From an uncultured Kiritimatiellota bacterium (GTDB taxonomy: Bacteria; Verrucomicrobiota; Kiritimatiellia; RFP12; UBA1067), in assembly GCA_934643865.1 (NCBI GenBank), contig CAKUCX010000056.1, positions 1-23,062 of the forward strand: 23,062 bases of DNA, read 5' to 3'. Shown piece after piece: positions 1-8,403 of the stretch. Every line of letters starts with the position of its first letter. The first letter of the stretch is position 1. A program made the translations under genes and the position numbers. A model generated the notes under the pieces. That model did not search any database. It was given only the letters and a program-made list of their open reading frames with translations, and had not been told where the DNA came from.

Positions 1-12
1 CCTTGAGATAGG

Positions 13-1064
13 TCAGGCGTTGTTGGGCACGGCAAGTGAGGAGAACCTCACGTTTGCCATCGTGGTGCATACCGCCCCCGTCGGGAACGCAGCCGCGTCC
101 GCCGCCACGTAGAGCGCAAGAGCGCCCCACGCGCCGCCGCAGCCGAGGACGCACCCCGCCGCCGCCGCGAGGAGCGCCTCCGCCGCGACGAGCCCCGCGA
201 CGCCGCCGCGCGTGAGGCCCGCCGTGCGCAGGAGCGCGAGCGTCCGTCGGTTCGCCTCCACCGAGAGAAGAAGCGCGTTGACGAGCAGCGAAAGCGCCGT
301 CAGGACGGCCGCGGCGAGCATGAGCGGGCGCGCGTAGCCCATGCGCCGCTCCCCGTCGCCCGTGAACGCCGCGACGACGCCCGGCGCGTCGGCCGTCTGC
401 AGGCCGGGCGGCGACGGGGAGGGCGGCCGCCGCCAAAGGGCGAGCGTGCCGTGTTCCTCGTCCCTGAAGACGCCGAAGGCCGCCCGGTTCGCGAAGACGT
501 TTGGCCAGTCGCGCGGCAGCTGCGCGTCCGCGAGGTAGCCGACGAGCGTCGCCGTCATCGTCCCCTTTCGCCCGACGAACGTGAGCGCCGTCCCCACGGG
601 CGGCGGCTCGCCGCGCCCGAAGCGGCGCAGGGCACGGCGCGTGCAGACGATCTCGCAGGCCGCCGCCCCGCCGTCGACCCAGCGGCCCTCCACGAGCGGC
701 GCGCGTTCATAGGGGCTCTCCGCCGGTGCGGCGGCGACGACCGCCCGCATCGGCGGCCCCTGCAGGACGCGCCCGCCGGGGCGGTAGTCGATTGTGCAGA
801 AGACGAGATCCAGCGCGAGGTCGGCCGCCGCCTCCGGCGGACGGCCCTTCGGCGCGCGGGGGCCGCCGCGAAGCTCCGGCGCGCGCCACGCCGCCCACGG
901 GGCCGTCGCCCGCCTCGCGCGGGCGGGCGCCTGCGCCGCGTTCGTCGCCGAAAGGGAGAACGTGAACGCGCACGCGCCGCACGCGGCGGCGATGCCGAGG
1001 ACCGCGCACGCGGCGCGCGCCTTTCCCCGCACGACGCCGCGCAGCAGGAGCTGCAGCGTCAGTG

Positions 1065-1068
<4 letters not shown>
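13..1068 (-). CDS. FtsX/MacB-like ABC transporter permease, C-terminally short
   Basis: This 351-residue inner-membrane protein is probably the permease partner of the ATPase encoded just before it; its ATG overlaps the ATPase stop as ATGA. A first hydrophobic segment lies at about residues 18-42. A long extracytoplasmic part follows, then two hydrophobic segments at about 250-270 and 285-320. FtsX/MacB permeases have four membrane segments with the large periplasmic domain after the first. The fourth segment is missing here: after segment three there is only a polar tail of about 25 residues and a stop 12 bases from the window edge. Either the gene is truncated or frameshifted, or the contig end is faulty. 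The family is inferred from topology and the ATPase neighbour, not from a diagnostic motif. Substrate unknown; lipoprotein or peptide export is typical of the family. Confidence 0.7.
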
Positions 1069-1790
<722 letters not shown>

Positions 1791-1824
1791 GTCGCATCCT
1801 TTCTGAAAACAGCCATCTGCTGAT

Positions 1825-2154
1825 TCAACGCGCGGACGCCTCGGACGGTTCACTCGGCGCGCCGTCCGGGAAAAGCCGGGCGAGGATCTGCTCGGCGGGC
1901 GTGTAGGCCTTCTTCTTCGCGTTGCAGTCCCTGCAGCACGGCACGCAGTTGCCGCGCGTCGACCTGCCGCCGCGCGCGACGGGCACGACGTGGTCGAGCG
2001 TGAGATTCTCGGCCCCTACGCGCCGCCCGCAGGCGTGGCAGACGCCTTTCGCGATCTGCGCGCGCCACCAGTCCGTCTTGCGCAACGCGCGCGCTTTCTC
2101 GCGCTCCCGCTTCACATGCGCGGGGTCAGGATGCAGATCAAGCCAGTCTTCCAT
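1825..2154 (-). CDS. Small HNH endonuclease
   Basis: A 109-residue protein with a McrA/5-methylcytosine-type HNH fold, a metal-dependent DNA nuclease. A CxxC pair (Cys39, Cys42) and a second cysteine cluster CxxC (Cys74, Cys77) would hold a structural zinc. The catalytic Asp54-His55 of LDHVVP, Asn69 in RGNC and the GGRST turn are the canonical HNH pattern. The ATG at 2154 is chosen because homology begins right after it. There is no Shine-Dalgarno, but an extended -10 lies six bases upstream, so the mRNA would be leaderless. An in-frame ATG at 2172 would precede the predicted transcript start. Stand-alone HNH proteins of this size occur widely and often have unknown roles; no methylase or phage gene adjoins it. 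Confidence 0.85.
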   Translation of the reverse strand: MEDWLDLHPDPAHVKREREKARALRKTDWWRAQIAKGVCHACGRRVGAENLTLDHVVPVARGGRSTRGNCVPCCRDCNAKKKAYTPAEQILARLFPDGAPSEPSEASAR

Positions 2155-2169
2155 GCGGGAAGTATAGCA
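2155..2169 (-). promoter_or_regulatory. Extended -10 promoter of the HNH gene, leaderless start
   Basis: On the minus strand TGCTATACT gives a full TGn plus TATACT element (hexamer 2161-2166). Six bases then separate it from the ATG at 2154, so the first transcribed base should be the A of the start codon. No good -35 is present at the right distance. Confidence 0.6.
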
Positions 2170-2183
2170 CATGCCGCCGCCCC

Positions 2184-2212
2184 TTGACACCACGGAAGGA
2201 AAAAGGTAAAAT
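2184..2212 (+). promoter_or_regulatory. Consensus sigma-70-type promoter for the glycogen-binding protein gene
   Basis: TTGACA at 2184-2189 and TAAAAT at 2207-2212 are separated by exactly 17 bases. The start site should be near 2219, giving a leader of about 60 bases. It is the only classical -35/-10 pair I see in the window. It lies back-to-back with the HNH promoter, and the two overlap. Confidence 0.75.
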
Positions 2213-2281
2213 AATTGGCGCTTTTCCGAGCTGGATGTTCTGTACGGCGTCCGCCCGGACGGCAGAGAGTGAGCAAGCAAG

Positions 2282-2626
2282 ATGAAGATCAAGACGAAGG
2301 CGGCCCCCAAAACCGTCACCGCGAAGAAAACCTGCGTGTGCAAGGCGGCCGCGAAGAAGGCCGCCGAGAAGAGCGTGACGTTCACCGTCCGCGCCGACCC
2401 CGGCAAGTCCGTGTATCTCGCGGGCTGCTTCAACCAGTGGAACCCCACGGGCAAGAAGATGCTGGACAAGAAGAACGAGGGCGTCTACACGGCTTCGCTC
2501 AAGCTGGCCCCCGGCCGCTACGAGTACAAGTTCGTGATCGACGGCGTCTGGTGCGCCGACCCCGAGAACCTCGACTTCGTGCAGAACGACCACGGCACGC
2601 TCAACAGCGTGATCGTCGTCGCCTAG
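2282..2626 (+). CDS. Small protein with a glycogen-binding (CBM48/AMPK-beta-like) domain
   Basis: The product is 114 residues. The first 30 or so are rich in Lys and Ala with a CVC pair. The rest is one early-set beta-sandwich domain: an FTVRADPGKSVYLAGCFNQW stretch, then the LxPGRYEYKFVIDG turn and a WCADPENLDFV segment. This is the hallmark of glycogen/starch-binding CBM48 domains, as in AMPK-beta and the N-terminus of branching enzymes. No catalytic domain is attached, so it could be a free carbohydrate-binding or scaffold protein. The Lys-rich tail could bind nucleic acid or be disordered. It is monocistronic, with its own strong promoter, and converges on the protease-like gene 15 bases downstream. 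The fold call is confident; the role is unknown. Confidence 0.85.
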   Translation: MKIKTKAAPKTVTAKKTCVCKAAAKKAAEKSVTFTVRADPGKSVYLAGCFNQWNPTGKKMLDKKNEGVYTASLKLAPGRYEYKFVIDGVWCADPENLDFVQNDHGTLNSVIVVA

Positions 2627-2641
2627 CGGAGGCCCCGCGCC

Positions 2642-4183
2642 TCACGATTCGCGCCAGAAGGCGAGCCAGGCCGCGACGAATGCGTCGCGGCTTTCTTCGT
2701 TTCCGAGGACGGCGCGCGTCGCCGCGCGCATCGACCGCGTCTCCACGAGCGCCTTCATGTAGTCGGCGCGAAGCGAGGCGTAGGGCTGGAAGCGCAGGTT
2801 GGGCGCGCCGACTTCGAGGAAGTAGGCGATGGACCAGGCAAGGGCGTACTTGGCGGCGATCTCGTCCTGCGTCCCCGCGTAGAACGCGCGGTAGTCCATC
2901 TCCAGCACGTCCGGCAGGATCTCCGCGAGGTCCGTCGCGTACGCGCGCACGTAGGCGGCCGCCCGCTCGTCCCGCTCGAAGGCGATTTCGCCGTCGCGGT
3001 CGAAGCGCGCGTGTTCGAAGAGCTGGGCGTGCCCCTCGTTGAACCACGGCGCGCTCGTGATCATCGCCCCCGCGTAGGCGAGGTACTGGTGGAAGGCTTC
3101 GTGCCAGACGGTGCGCAGCAGCTTCTCCGTCCCCGCCTCGGGAAGGTGGAGGACGAGCTCGCGGCGAAGCGGGCTCCACACGGCCGCCGTCCACTTCTGC
3201 TCCACGCCCACGTAGGCCAGATACGCCTCGCGCGTGCGGAAGACGCGCACGACGGCGAGCGCGTTCGTGCCAACGAGCGGCGAGGGCGCGCAGGCCGCAT
3301 ACGCCGCGCGGAAGCGCGGGAGGCCGTTCGTGAGGGCCGGGATGAAGCGTGCGCGCGCCGCGCCGTCCAGATTGTCCAGCACCGTCACGTCGGCGGTGTC
3401 GACGCTCGCCCATTCGTCGTAGTTCGCCACCTGGGCGTGCACGTCCGCCCGCAGCAGATCGTCCTCCGCCGCCTCCGCGCCGGGCGGCGCGGGCGGCGGC
3501 GCAAGGGCGCGGCGCGCGGCGGCGGAGGGGATCGCGATGCGGTCGAGGAAGTCTTCGTCGAAGCGCGCGCGCACGCCGTCCATGTCTTCGCCGGGCGCGG
3601 CGACGAGGACGGCGAGATGCCAGGGCCCGAGACGTCTCTCCGCCGCGTCGACGGGACGGAAGGCGTACGCGAGCGCGTGGTCGTTCGTGACGGAATAGGC
3701 GGTCAGATGCGCAATCGCGCGCCGCTGGGCGCGGCGCGGCCGGACGGCCGCCCCCAGCTCGACGGGCGAGACGGCCTGGGCGGCTTCGTCGCGGTGGGCG
3801 GGATTCTTCGGATCGAACGGCCGGCGGGCCTGTTCCGCGCGAAACGCGCGCCGCGTGCGCGTCGTCCCCGGCACGTCGTCCGGCGGGCGCGTATCGAGCC
3901 GCGCGAGGTAGAGCCGGTTCCCCGCCGCGTCGCGCCAGCGGCCGCGTAGCGTGGACATCGTCCAGAGGTCGAACGTGTCGAAGCGGTCCTCCAGGAAGGA
4001 GGCGCCGTCCCGCGTCACGAGGTACGCCTCGGCGCACGGCAGGTCGAGCGGTTCGCCGGCCGCGCCCGCAAGGCACGGCAGCGAAAGACCGAGGTCCGGA
4101 CGCCAGACCGGCTCGGTAAAGCGAAGCGCCGCCTCACCTGCGAGGCAAAGCGCGCACACGGCAATGAAGGCACTGAAGCGCAT
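2642..4183 (-). CDS. Secreted gluzincin-type metalloprotease-like protein
   Basis: A 513-residue protein. A signal peptide (MRFSAFIAVCALCLAGEA, about 1-19) points to export. The key motif is HEAFH at 361-365, the HExxH zinc site, followed by PWFNEGHAQLFE with Glu383, the expected third ligand of gluzincins. This arrangement (HExxH, about 18 residues, N/AEGxA) resembles DUF1570-type putative peptidases common in Planctomycetes and relatives. The region before it, about residues 20-240, has no recognised domain. The ATG at 4183 sits 50 bases inside the 3' end of the YihY gene, with GGGGAG upstream at slightly long spacing. That argues for translational coupling, with the protease made after the membrane protein. 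The substrate is unknown. Confidence 0.78.
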   Translation of the reverse strand: MRFSAFIAVCALCLAGEAALRFTEPVWRPDLGLSLPCLAGAAGEPLDLPCAEAYLVTRDGASFLEDRFDTFDLWTMSTLRGRWRDAAGNRLYLARLDTRPPDDVPGTTRTRRAFRAEQARRPFDPKNPAHRDEAAQAVSPVELGAAVRPRRAQRRAIAHLTAYSVTNDHALAYAFRPVDAAERRLGPWHLAVLVAAPGEDMDGVRARFDEDFLDRIAIPSAAARRALAPPPAPPGAEAAEDDLLRADVHAQVANYDEWASVDTADVTVLDNLDGAARARFIPALTNGLPRFRAAYAACAPSPLVGTNALAVVRVFRTREAYLAYVGVEQKWTAAVWSPLRRELVLHLPEAGTEKLLRTVWHEAFHQYLAYAGAMITSAPWFNEGHAQLFEHARFDRDGEIAFERDERAAAYVRAYATDLAEILPDVLEMDYRAFYAGTQDEIAAKYALAWSIAYFLEVGAPNLRFQPYASLRADYMKALVETRSMRAATRAVLGNEESRDAFVAAWLAFWRES

Positions 4184-5183
4184 AGGTTAGACAACTCCCC
4201 AGCAGGACGACCTGCCAACTCATGTAGATCCAGGCGAGCAGGATCGGCACGGCCGCGAACGACCCGTACAGCGCGCTGGAGCGCGCGATGCCGACGCCGG
4301 CCGACGTACACGCCCGCACGACGCCGCTGAAGAGCGCGGCCGTCAGGACGCCGCCTTCCAGGGCGGCGCGCGTCTGCACCGCCCTGTTCGGCACCACCTT
4401 CAGAACGAAGGCGAAGGACGCCGAGGAGAAGGCGAACGAGACGAAGAAGCCGAACGTGCGCGACGTGACGAGCGCGACGAATGCGTCGCCGACCCATTTC
4501 GTGTAGGACGTCGCCCCAAGCGTCGCATCGAGGACGATTCTCACGCCCCGCAGGACGGGAAGCGACAGCGCGAACGCGACGAGAAGCGGCAGCACAAGCG
4601 AGATGAAGAGGTAGAGGAGGCAGCGCCGCCCAGCCGAGCGCGCCCTCGATACGCCCCAGATGGCGTTCATCGACGTCTCGACCTGGCTGAACGTCGAAAC
4701 GACCGTCCACAGCAGCATCCCGAGGCCCAGCCAGCCGAGCGTCCCGACGTCGAACGTGTCGATGCGGTCGAAGAGGTCGTTCGAGGCGGCGCGCGCCTGG
4801 CGCGCGAGCGCCCGCTTCGCCTCCGCGCCTTCGTCGAGCTGCACGAGCATCGTGTCGAGGCGCGCGTTGATCTCCGCGCGCGCGAACGCGCCCGCGCCGC
4901 ACGCCTTCGCGAAAACCATGAGGAGGCAGAGGACGGGCACGAAGGCGAGCACCGTGAAATAGGCGAGGCCGGCGGCGTGCAGGCCGCAGGGATGGCGCAT
5001 GTAGCTGGCGCGCGCCGTCAGGCAGAAGCGCAGGAGAAGGACGCCCGTGCGGCGCAGGACGCCGAGCGAGGCGGGATCGGCGCGCCACACGCCTTCGCGG
5101 ACGAATGCGGCGGCGGCGCGCAGCCTCCCCGCGCGCCCAGAGGCCGCATTCTGTCCTTTCCATGTCGTCTCGCGCGTCTCCAT
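4134..5183 (-). CDS. YihY/BrkB (UPF0761) family inner-membrane protein
   Basis: The product is 349 residues with about six hydrophobic segments. A soluble loop with Arg/Lys and Ala follows the first. The N-terminal membrane block (HAAGLAYFTVLAFVPVLCLLMVFA), the later GWLGLGMLLWTVVSTFSQVETSMNAIWGV stretch and the final PILLAWIYMSWQVVLLGSCLTYA segment are the conserved BrkB/YihY features. The family was once called ribonuclease BN, but that activity belongs to a different protein; its actual function is unsettled. I chose the ATG at 5183 because GGAG lies eight bases upstream and an extended -10 precedes it. Its last 50 bases overlap the start of the protease-like gene. Confidence 0.88.
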   Translation of the reverse strand: METRETTWKGQNAASGRAGRLRAAAAFVREGVWRADPASLGVLRRTGVLLLRFCLTARASYMRHPCGLHAAGLAYFTVLAFVPVLCLLMVFAKACGAGAFARAEINARLDTMLVQLDEGAEAKRALARQARAASNDLFDRIDTFDVGTLGWLGLGMLLWTVVSTFSQVETSMNAIWGVSRARSAGRRCLLYLFISLVLPLLVAFALSLPVLRGVRIVLDATLGATSYTKWVGDAFVALVTSRTFGFFVSFAFSSASFAFVLKVVPNRAVQTRAALEGGVLTAALFSGVVRACTSAGVGIARSSALYGSFAAVPILLAWIYMSWQVVLLGSCLTYALQCLHCRVRALPRR

Positions 5184-5201
5184 CGATTCGCTCCGGGGGA
5201 A

Positions 5202-5210
5202 ATTATACCA
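5202..5210 (-). promoter_or_regulatory. Extended -10 promoter of the YihY gene
   Basis: On the minus strand TGGTATAAT is a perfect extended -10 (hexamer 5202-5207). The leader to the ATG at 5183 is about 12 bases and contains GGAG. It is divergent from the promoter at 5230-5238. Confidence 0.65.
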
Positions 5211-5229
5211 CAACCCCCTCTCCGAAACG

Positions 5230-5238
5230 TGGTACAAT
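5230..5238 (+). promoter_or_regulatory. Extended -10 promoter of the coiled-coil gene
   Basis: TGGTACAAT has the TGn extension and hexamer TACAAT at 5233-5238. The ATG at 5264 has AAGGAG just before it. There is no recognisable -35. Confidence 0.55.
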
Positions 5239-5263
5239 GGAGACGCCATTTTCAAGGAGTGCC

Positions 5264-6208
5264 ATGGGGACTTTCAACGACCTTTCGCAGCTGAAGCACG
5301 TGAAGACCGCCACGCCCAAGCCGCCGCCGGCTGAAGAGCCGGAGGACCGCGCGCTTGCCGGTGCCGTCTCGTCCTCCGACTATTTCTCGTCCCTGCTTGG
5401 CGGCGGCGAGGGGAAGGCCCGGCCTTCGGCGCAGGCCCCGCGCCGCGCGACCGTCGTCACGCCGGCGACCGTCGCCCGCGTGCGCGCGGAGCAGGCCGAG
5501 GACGCGCGCACGGCGGAACGCGCCGCCTTCCAGGCGCGCGAGGCGGCGCTTCTTGAGGAACTCGACGCCCAAAAGGCCGCCTGCGAGTCGCTGGCCGTCG
5601 ACCTTGCCCGCCTGCGCACGGCGCGTGACGAGGGCAAGGGGAAGGTCGAGGCGCTTGAAGAGGCGAACCGCCGTCTCGAAGCCGACCTGGCGGCCGCACG
5701 CGCGAAGCCGCCGGAGATCCGCCCCGATTCCGAGGCCCTGGCGGAACGGGAGCGCGAGATCGAACGCCTCAAAGCCCAGCTGCTCGAAGCCCAGCGCGAC
5801 ACGTGCCTGCACGATCCCCTTTTGGACGCGCCCGAGCCGTTTGCCGAGAAGTTCCCCGGCGAGGTGCGCGAACACGTCGTCGAGGCGCTGGTCGCCGCCA
5901 ACGAAGCCGCCGAGGCCGGCGGCCGCGACCGGCGCGCGCGCATCCTCGAAGCGGTGCTCGGCGCGAATCCGCCCACGGGCGAGCTGGAGCGCCGCCGCGA
6001 GGCCGTGAAGAAGATCGTCAAGTCCGCCGGCGAGCATCTGGACGGCGCGGCGCTCGCCGCCCTTGAAAAGCTCGGCTTCCGCTACGTGAGCGGCAACAAG
6101 CACCATAAGCTCGAATGGGCCGGCATCCGCTTCCCGCTTGCGAAGACGCCGAGCGACCGCCGCGCCTGCCTGAACTCGGCGGCGGAAATCGCGAACCGCG
6201 TCTTCTAG
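5264..6208 (+). CDS. Coiled-coil protein with a small C-terminal HicA-like domain
   Basis: The product is 314 residues. After a low-complexity N-terminus there is a long heptad-rich stretch, about residues 75-190, full of Glu, Arg, Ala and Leu (LEEANRRLEADLAAARAK), a probable dimeric coiled coil. The C-terminal part ends in GFRYVSGNKHHKLEWAG followed by a PSDRR and N-x-A tail. This KHxKL...PSDxR...N pattern resembles a small domain in many uncharacterised bacterial proteins, related in appearance to HicA-like double-stranded-RNA-binding folds; I am not certain of that link. The ATG at 5264 is chosen for its AAGGAG and nearby promoter; the open frame extends further upstream without such signals. 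It precedes the nadK operon but is probably separate, as nadK has its own promoter. Confidence 0.75.
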   Translation: MGTFNDLSQLKHVKTATPKPPPAEEPEDRALAGAVSSSDYFSSLLGGGEGKARPSAQAPRRATVVTPATVARVRAEQAEDARTAERAAFQAREAALLEELDAQKAACESLAVDLARLRTARDEGKGKVEALEEANRRLEADLAAARAKPPEIRPDSEALAEREREIERLKAQLLEAQRDTCLHDPLLDAPEPFAEKFPGEVREHVVEALVAANEAAEAGGRDRRARILEAVLGANPPTGELERRREAVKKIVKSAGEHLDGAALAALEKLGFRYVSGNKHHKLEWAGIRFPLAKTPSDRRACLNSAAEIANRVF

Positions 6209-6252
6209 GCGCGTCGGCGCTCCCCGCCCGGACGCCGGAGCCCGGGAATGTG

Positions 6253-6261
6253 TGCTATACT
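6253..6261 (+). promoter_or_regulatory. Extended -10 promoter of the nadK-rsmD operon
   Basis: TGCTATACT (hexamer 6256-6261) is the same extended -10 as at the HNH gene. It lies between the coiled-coil gene stop and nadK, with a leader of about 40 bases. No -35 is seen. Confidence 0.6.
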
Positions 6262-6306
6262 GTCCATCCCTCTCGCTTGCGGCATACCCTGCCTTTGGAG
6301 ACCGTC

Positions 6307-7083
6307 GTGAAAAGAATCGCTTTCTATGTCAACCACGACAAGCCGGGCGTTGAGGCCGTTCGAGGCCGCCTCGCGTCGCTGGCGCATGACCTCGGGTTCG
6401 TCGTTTCGGACGACGCGCCCGAGGCCGTCGTCGTGCTTGGCGGCGACGGCACGATGCTCTCGGCCGTCCACCGCTTCCCCGGCGTGCCGCTCTTGGGCCT
6501 GAACCTCGGTTCGCTCGGCTACTTGTCGGGCGTCGAGGCGCCGCGCTTCGAGGACGCGATCCGCGCGTTGCGGGACGGACGCTACGCGATTTCCGCGCGC
6601 ACGGCGCTTGCGGTGCGCGGGCGGACGGCCCTGAACGAGGTCGTCGTCTCGCGCGGCGTCTCGGGGCATGCGGCCGTCCTGGAACTCGCCATCGACGGCC
6701 GGCCCGCGACGTCGTTCTTCGCGGACGGCCTCGTGATCGCCACGCCGACGGGCTCGACGGCCTACTCCCTTGCCGCCGGCGGGCCGATCCTCATGCCGGA
6801 CTCCCGCTCGCTCGTCATTACGCCGATCTGCCCGCACGCCCTGACCGCGCGCCCGCTCGTCATCTGCGACTCCGCCCGCCTGTCGGTGCGCCTCCGCGCG
6901 CGCCCCGGGGCGGGGACGCTGGAGGTCTTCGCCGACGGGGCCTCGCTGGGGCCTCTGGCGGAAGGGACGGGCCTCTGTGTCGAAAAGGCGTCCGCTGGCG
7001 TGCCGCTCGTCGAACTCGTGGGCTACGACCCCTACGAAGTCCTGAACCGCAAGCTTGGCTGGTCGGGAAGTGCTATCAGGTGA
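6307..7083 (+). CDS. nadK: NAD kinase
   Basis: This cytoplasmic enzyme phosphorylates NAD at the 2' position to make NADP. The 258-residue product carries GGDGTML (Gly45-Gly46-Asp47-Gly48), the catalytic GGDG motif, the NLGSLGYLS turn, Asn110-Glu111 (NE motif) and ATPTGSTAYSLAAGGPI, which is nearly invariant in the family. Length fits the shorter bacterial forms. The start is a GTG at 6307 with TTGGAG eight bases upstream; the frame is open much further back but without family similarity. It is the first gene of a five-gene run, only four bases before rnc. Confidence 0.95.
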   Translation: MKRIAFYVNHDKPGVEAVRGRLASLAHDLGFVVSDDAPEAVVVLGGDGTMLSAVHRFPGVPLLGLNLGSLGYLSGVEAPRFEDAIRALRDGRYAISARTALAVRGRTALNEVVVSRGVSGHAAVLELAIDGRPATSFFADGLVIATPTGSTAYSLAAGGPILMPDSRSLVITPICPHALTARPLVICDSARLSVRLRARPGAGTLEVFADGASLGPLAEGTGLCVEKASAGVPLVELVGYDPYEVLNRKLGWSGSAIR

Positions 7084-7087
7084 TGCC

Positions 7088-7759
7088 ATGACGGAACTCG
7101 AAGAGCGCATCGGCTATATGTTCAAGAACCCCGCCTTGCTGGCGCGGGCCCTCGCGACGCCCGCCGTGCGGATGATCAAGCCGGATGCGAAGGACAACCA
7201 GCGCCTGGAGTTCCTCGGCGATGCCGTGATCGGGCTTCTCTCCGCCGAGGTTGTCTTCAGGCGCCACCCGGACGAGCAGGAGGGCATCCTGACGGTGCGC
7301 CGCACGCGCCTCGTCTCAGGCGCCGCCCTCGCCGGCGCCGCCGAGAAGCTGGAGCTGCGCAAGTGGCTGAAGCGCAACATCGGCGCGCACGAGATCCCGC
7401 CCCGCGCGAAGCTGCTCGCGGACGCGCTGGAGGCCGTCATGGGGGCCGTGTGGCTCGACGGCGGCCTTGAAGCCGCGCGCGCCGTCTTCCGCCGCCTGCC
7501 GCTGCCGTTCGACGCGGCGTTCAACGAATGGGACGTGAACCCGAAGGGGTATTTGCAGGTCAAGGCCCAGGCCTACAGCCACCAGCGGCCCGTCTACGAA
7601 CTCGTCGAGGTGAAGGGGTCTGCGCACGAGCCGATCGTCACGATGCGCGTGACGGTCGTGGGCATGGGCTCGGCCGAGGCGACGGCGGTCTCGAAGACCG
7701 CCGCCGAAGTGGCGGCGGCGGCCGCGCTTCTGGAGAAGCTGAAGCGGAAGGCGCGATGA
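7088..7759 (+). CDS. rnc: Ribonuclease III
   Basis: This endonuclease cuts double-stranded RNA and matures rRNA. The 223-residue protein has the signature NQRLEFLGDAV (37-47, with catalytic Glu41 and Asp45) and the second acidic pair in ADALEAVMGAVWLDGG (Asp112, Glu115). A C-terminal double-stranded RNA-binding domain begins at about residue 153 (NPKGYLQVKAQ) and ends with the Ala-rich helix KTAAEVAAAAALLEKL. The ATG at 7088 has AGGTGA upstream. It overlaps the next gene as ATGA. The N-terminus is slightly short, lacking part of the usual first helices, but all catalytic parts are there. Confidence 0.95.
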   Translation: MTELEERIGYMFKNPALLARALATPAVRMIKPDAKDNQRLEFLGDAVIGLLSAEVVFRRHPDEQEGILTVRRTRLVSGAALAGAAEKLELRKWLKRNIGAHEIPPRAKLLADALEAVMGAVWLDGGLEAARAVFRRLPLPFDAAFNEWDVNPKGYLQVKAQAYSHQRPVYELVEVKGSAHEPIVTMRVTVVGMGSAEATAVSKTAAEVAAAAALLEKLKRKAR

Positions 7760-8403
7760 CGATCGACCGGGCCGAGACGCTGCGCTACCTGCGCATGGGC
7801 GGCGTGGAGCCGGATGCGCCTCTCGCGCGGCGGCTGGCGCGCGTGGAGGACGCGGTGCGCGCCGCGTGCCGCCCGGCGGCCTACTGGCGGCTGGAGACGG
7901 TCACGCCCGGCCCGGCGGCGGGCGACCTCGTCCTCGGGCCGCTGCACGTCCGCTCCCGCGACCTCGCGCGCGTCCTCGCGGGCTGCCGCCACGCCTTTCT
8001 CTTCTGCGCGACGCTGGGCGCGGACGTCGACGCCCTCCTGCGCCGCTATTCCCAGACGAGCGGGGCGGACGCGCTGATGGCGCAGGCGGCGGCGACGGCG
8101 GCCATCGAGGCATGGTGCGACGCCTGCGAGAGGCGGCTCGTCGCCGAGCCGGCCGTGGCGGGCGAGCGGCTGCGGATGCGCTTCTCGCCGGGGTACGGCG
8201 ACCTTCCGCTGGAGGCGCAGCGGCCGCTTCTCCAGGCCCTCGACAGCGCGCGGCGCGCGGGCATCGTCCTCACGGAGACGTGCCTGATGGTCCCGTCGAA
8301 GTCGGTGAGCGCCGTCATCGGCGCGGGCCCCGAAGAGGCCGTTCCGCGCCCGGCCGGCTGCCGGGCCTGCGCCAAGGTGGACTGCGAGTGCCGAACATGC
8401 TGA
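7756..8403 (+). CDS. Stand-alone methionine synthase reactivation (AdoMet-binding) domain
   Basis: The 215-residue protein matches the activation domain that normally forms the C-terminus of MetH. It binds AdoMet and helps re-methylate oxidised cob(II)alamin. The diagnostic part is RMRFSPGYGDLPLEAQ, the counterpart of the RxxPGYP AdoMet-binding loop, followed by LTETCLMVPSKSVSAVIG, which is conserved in the family. It ends in a cysteine cluster, CxxCxxxxCxCxxC (CRACAKVDCECRTC), also seen in separate activation proteins. It overlaps rnc by ATGA and metH by seven bases, so it is made together with its partner. Thermotoga maritima also encodes this domain separately from MetH. The reductase needed to deliver the electron is not in the window. 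Confidence 0.9.
   Translation: MTIDRAETLRYLRMGGVEPDAPLARRLARVEDAVRAACRPAAYWRLETVTPGPAAGDLVLGPLHVRSRDLARVLAGCRHAFLFCATLGADVDALLRRYSQTSGADALMAQAAATAAIEAWCDACERRLVAEPAVAGERLRMRFSPGYGDLPLEAQRPLLQALDSARRAGIVLTETCLMVPSKSVSAVIGAGPEEAVPRPAGCRACAKVDCECRTC

Noticed and set aside
2601..4076. 491-residue minus-strand frame
   Set aside because: Arg-rich shadow of the protease-like gene in another frame.
7866..8396. N-terminal extension of metH in the same frame
   Set aside because: It is the shadow of the activation-domain gene in another frame; MetH similarity begins only at 8397.
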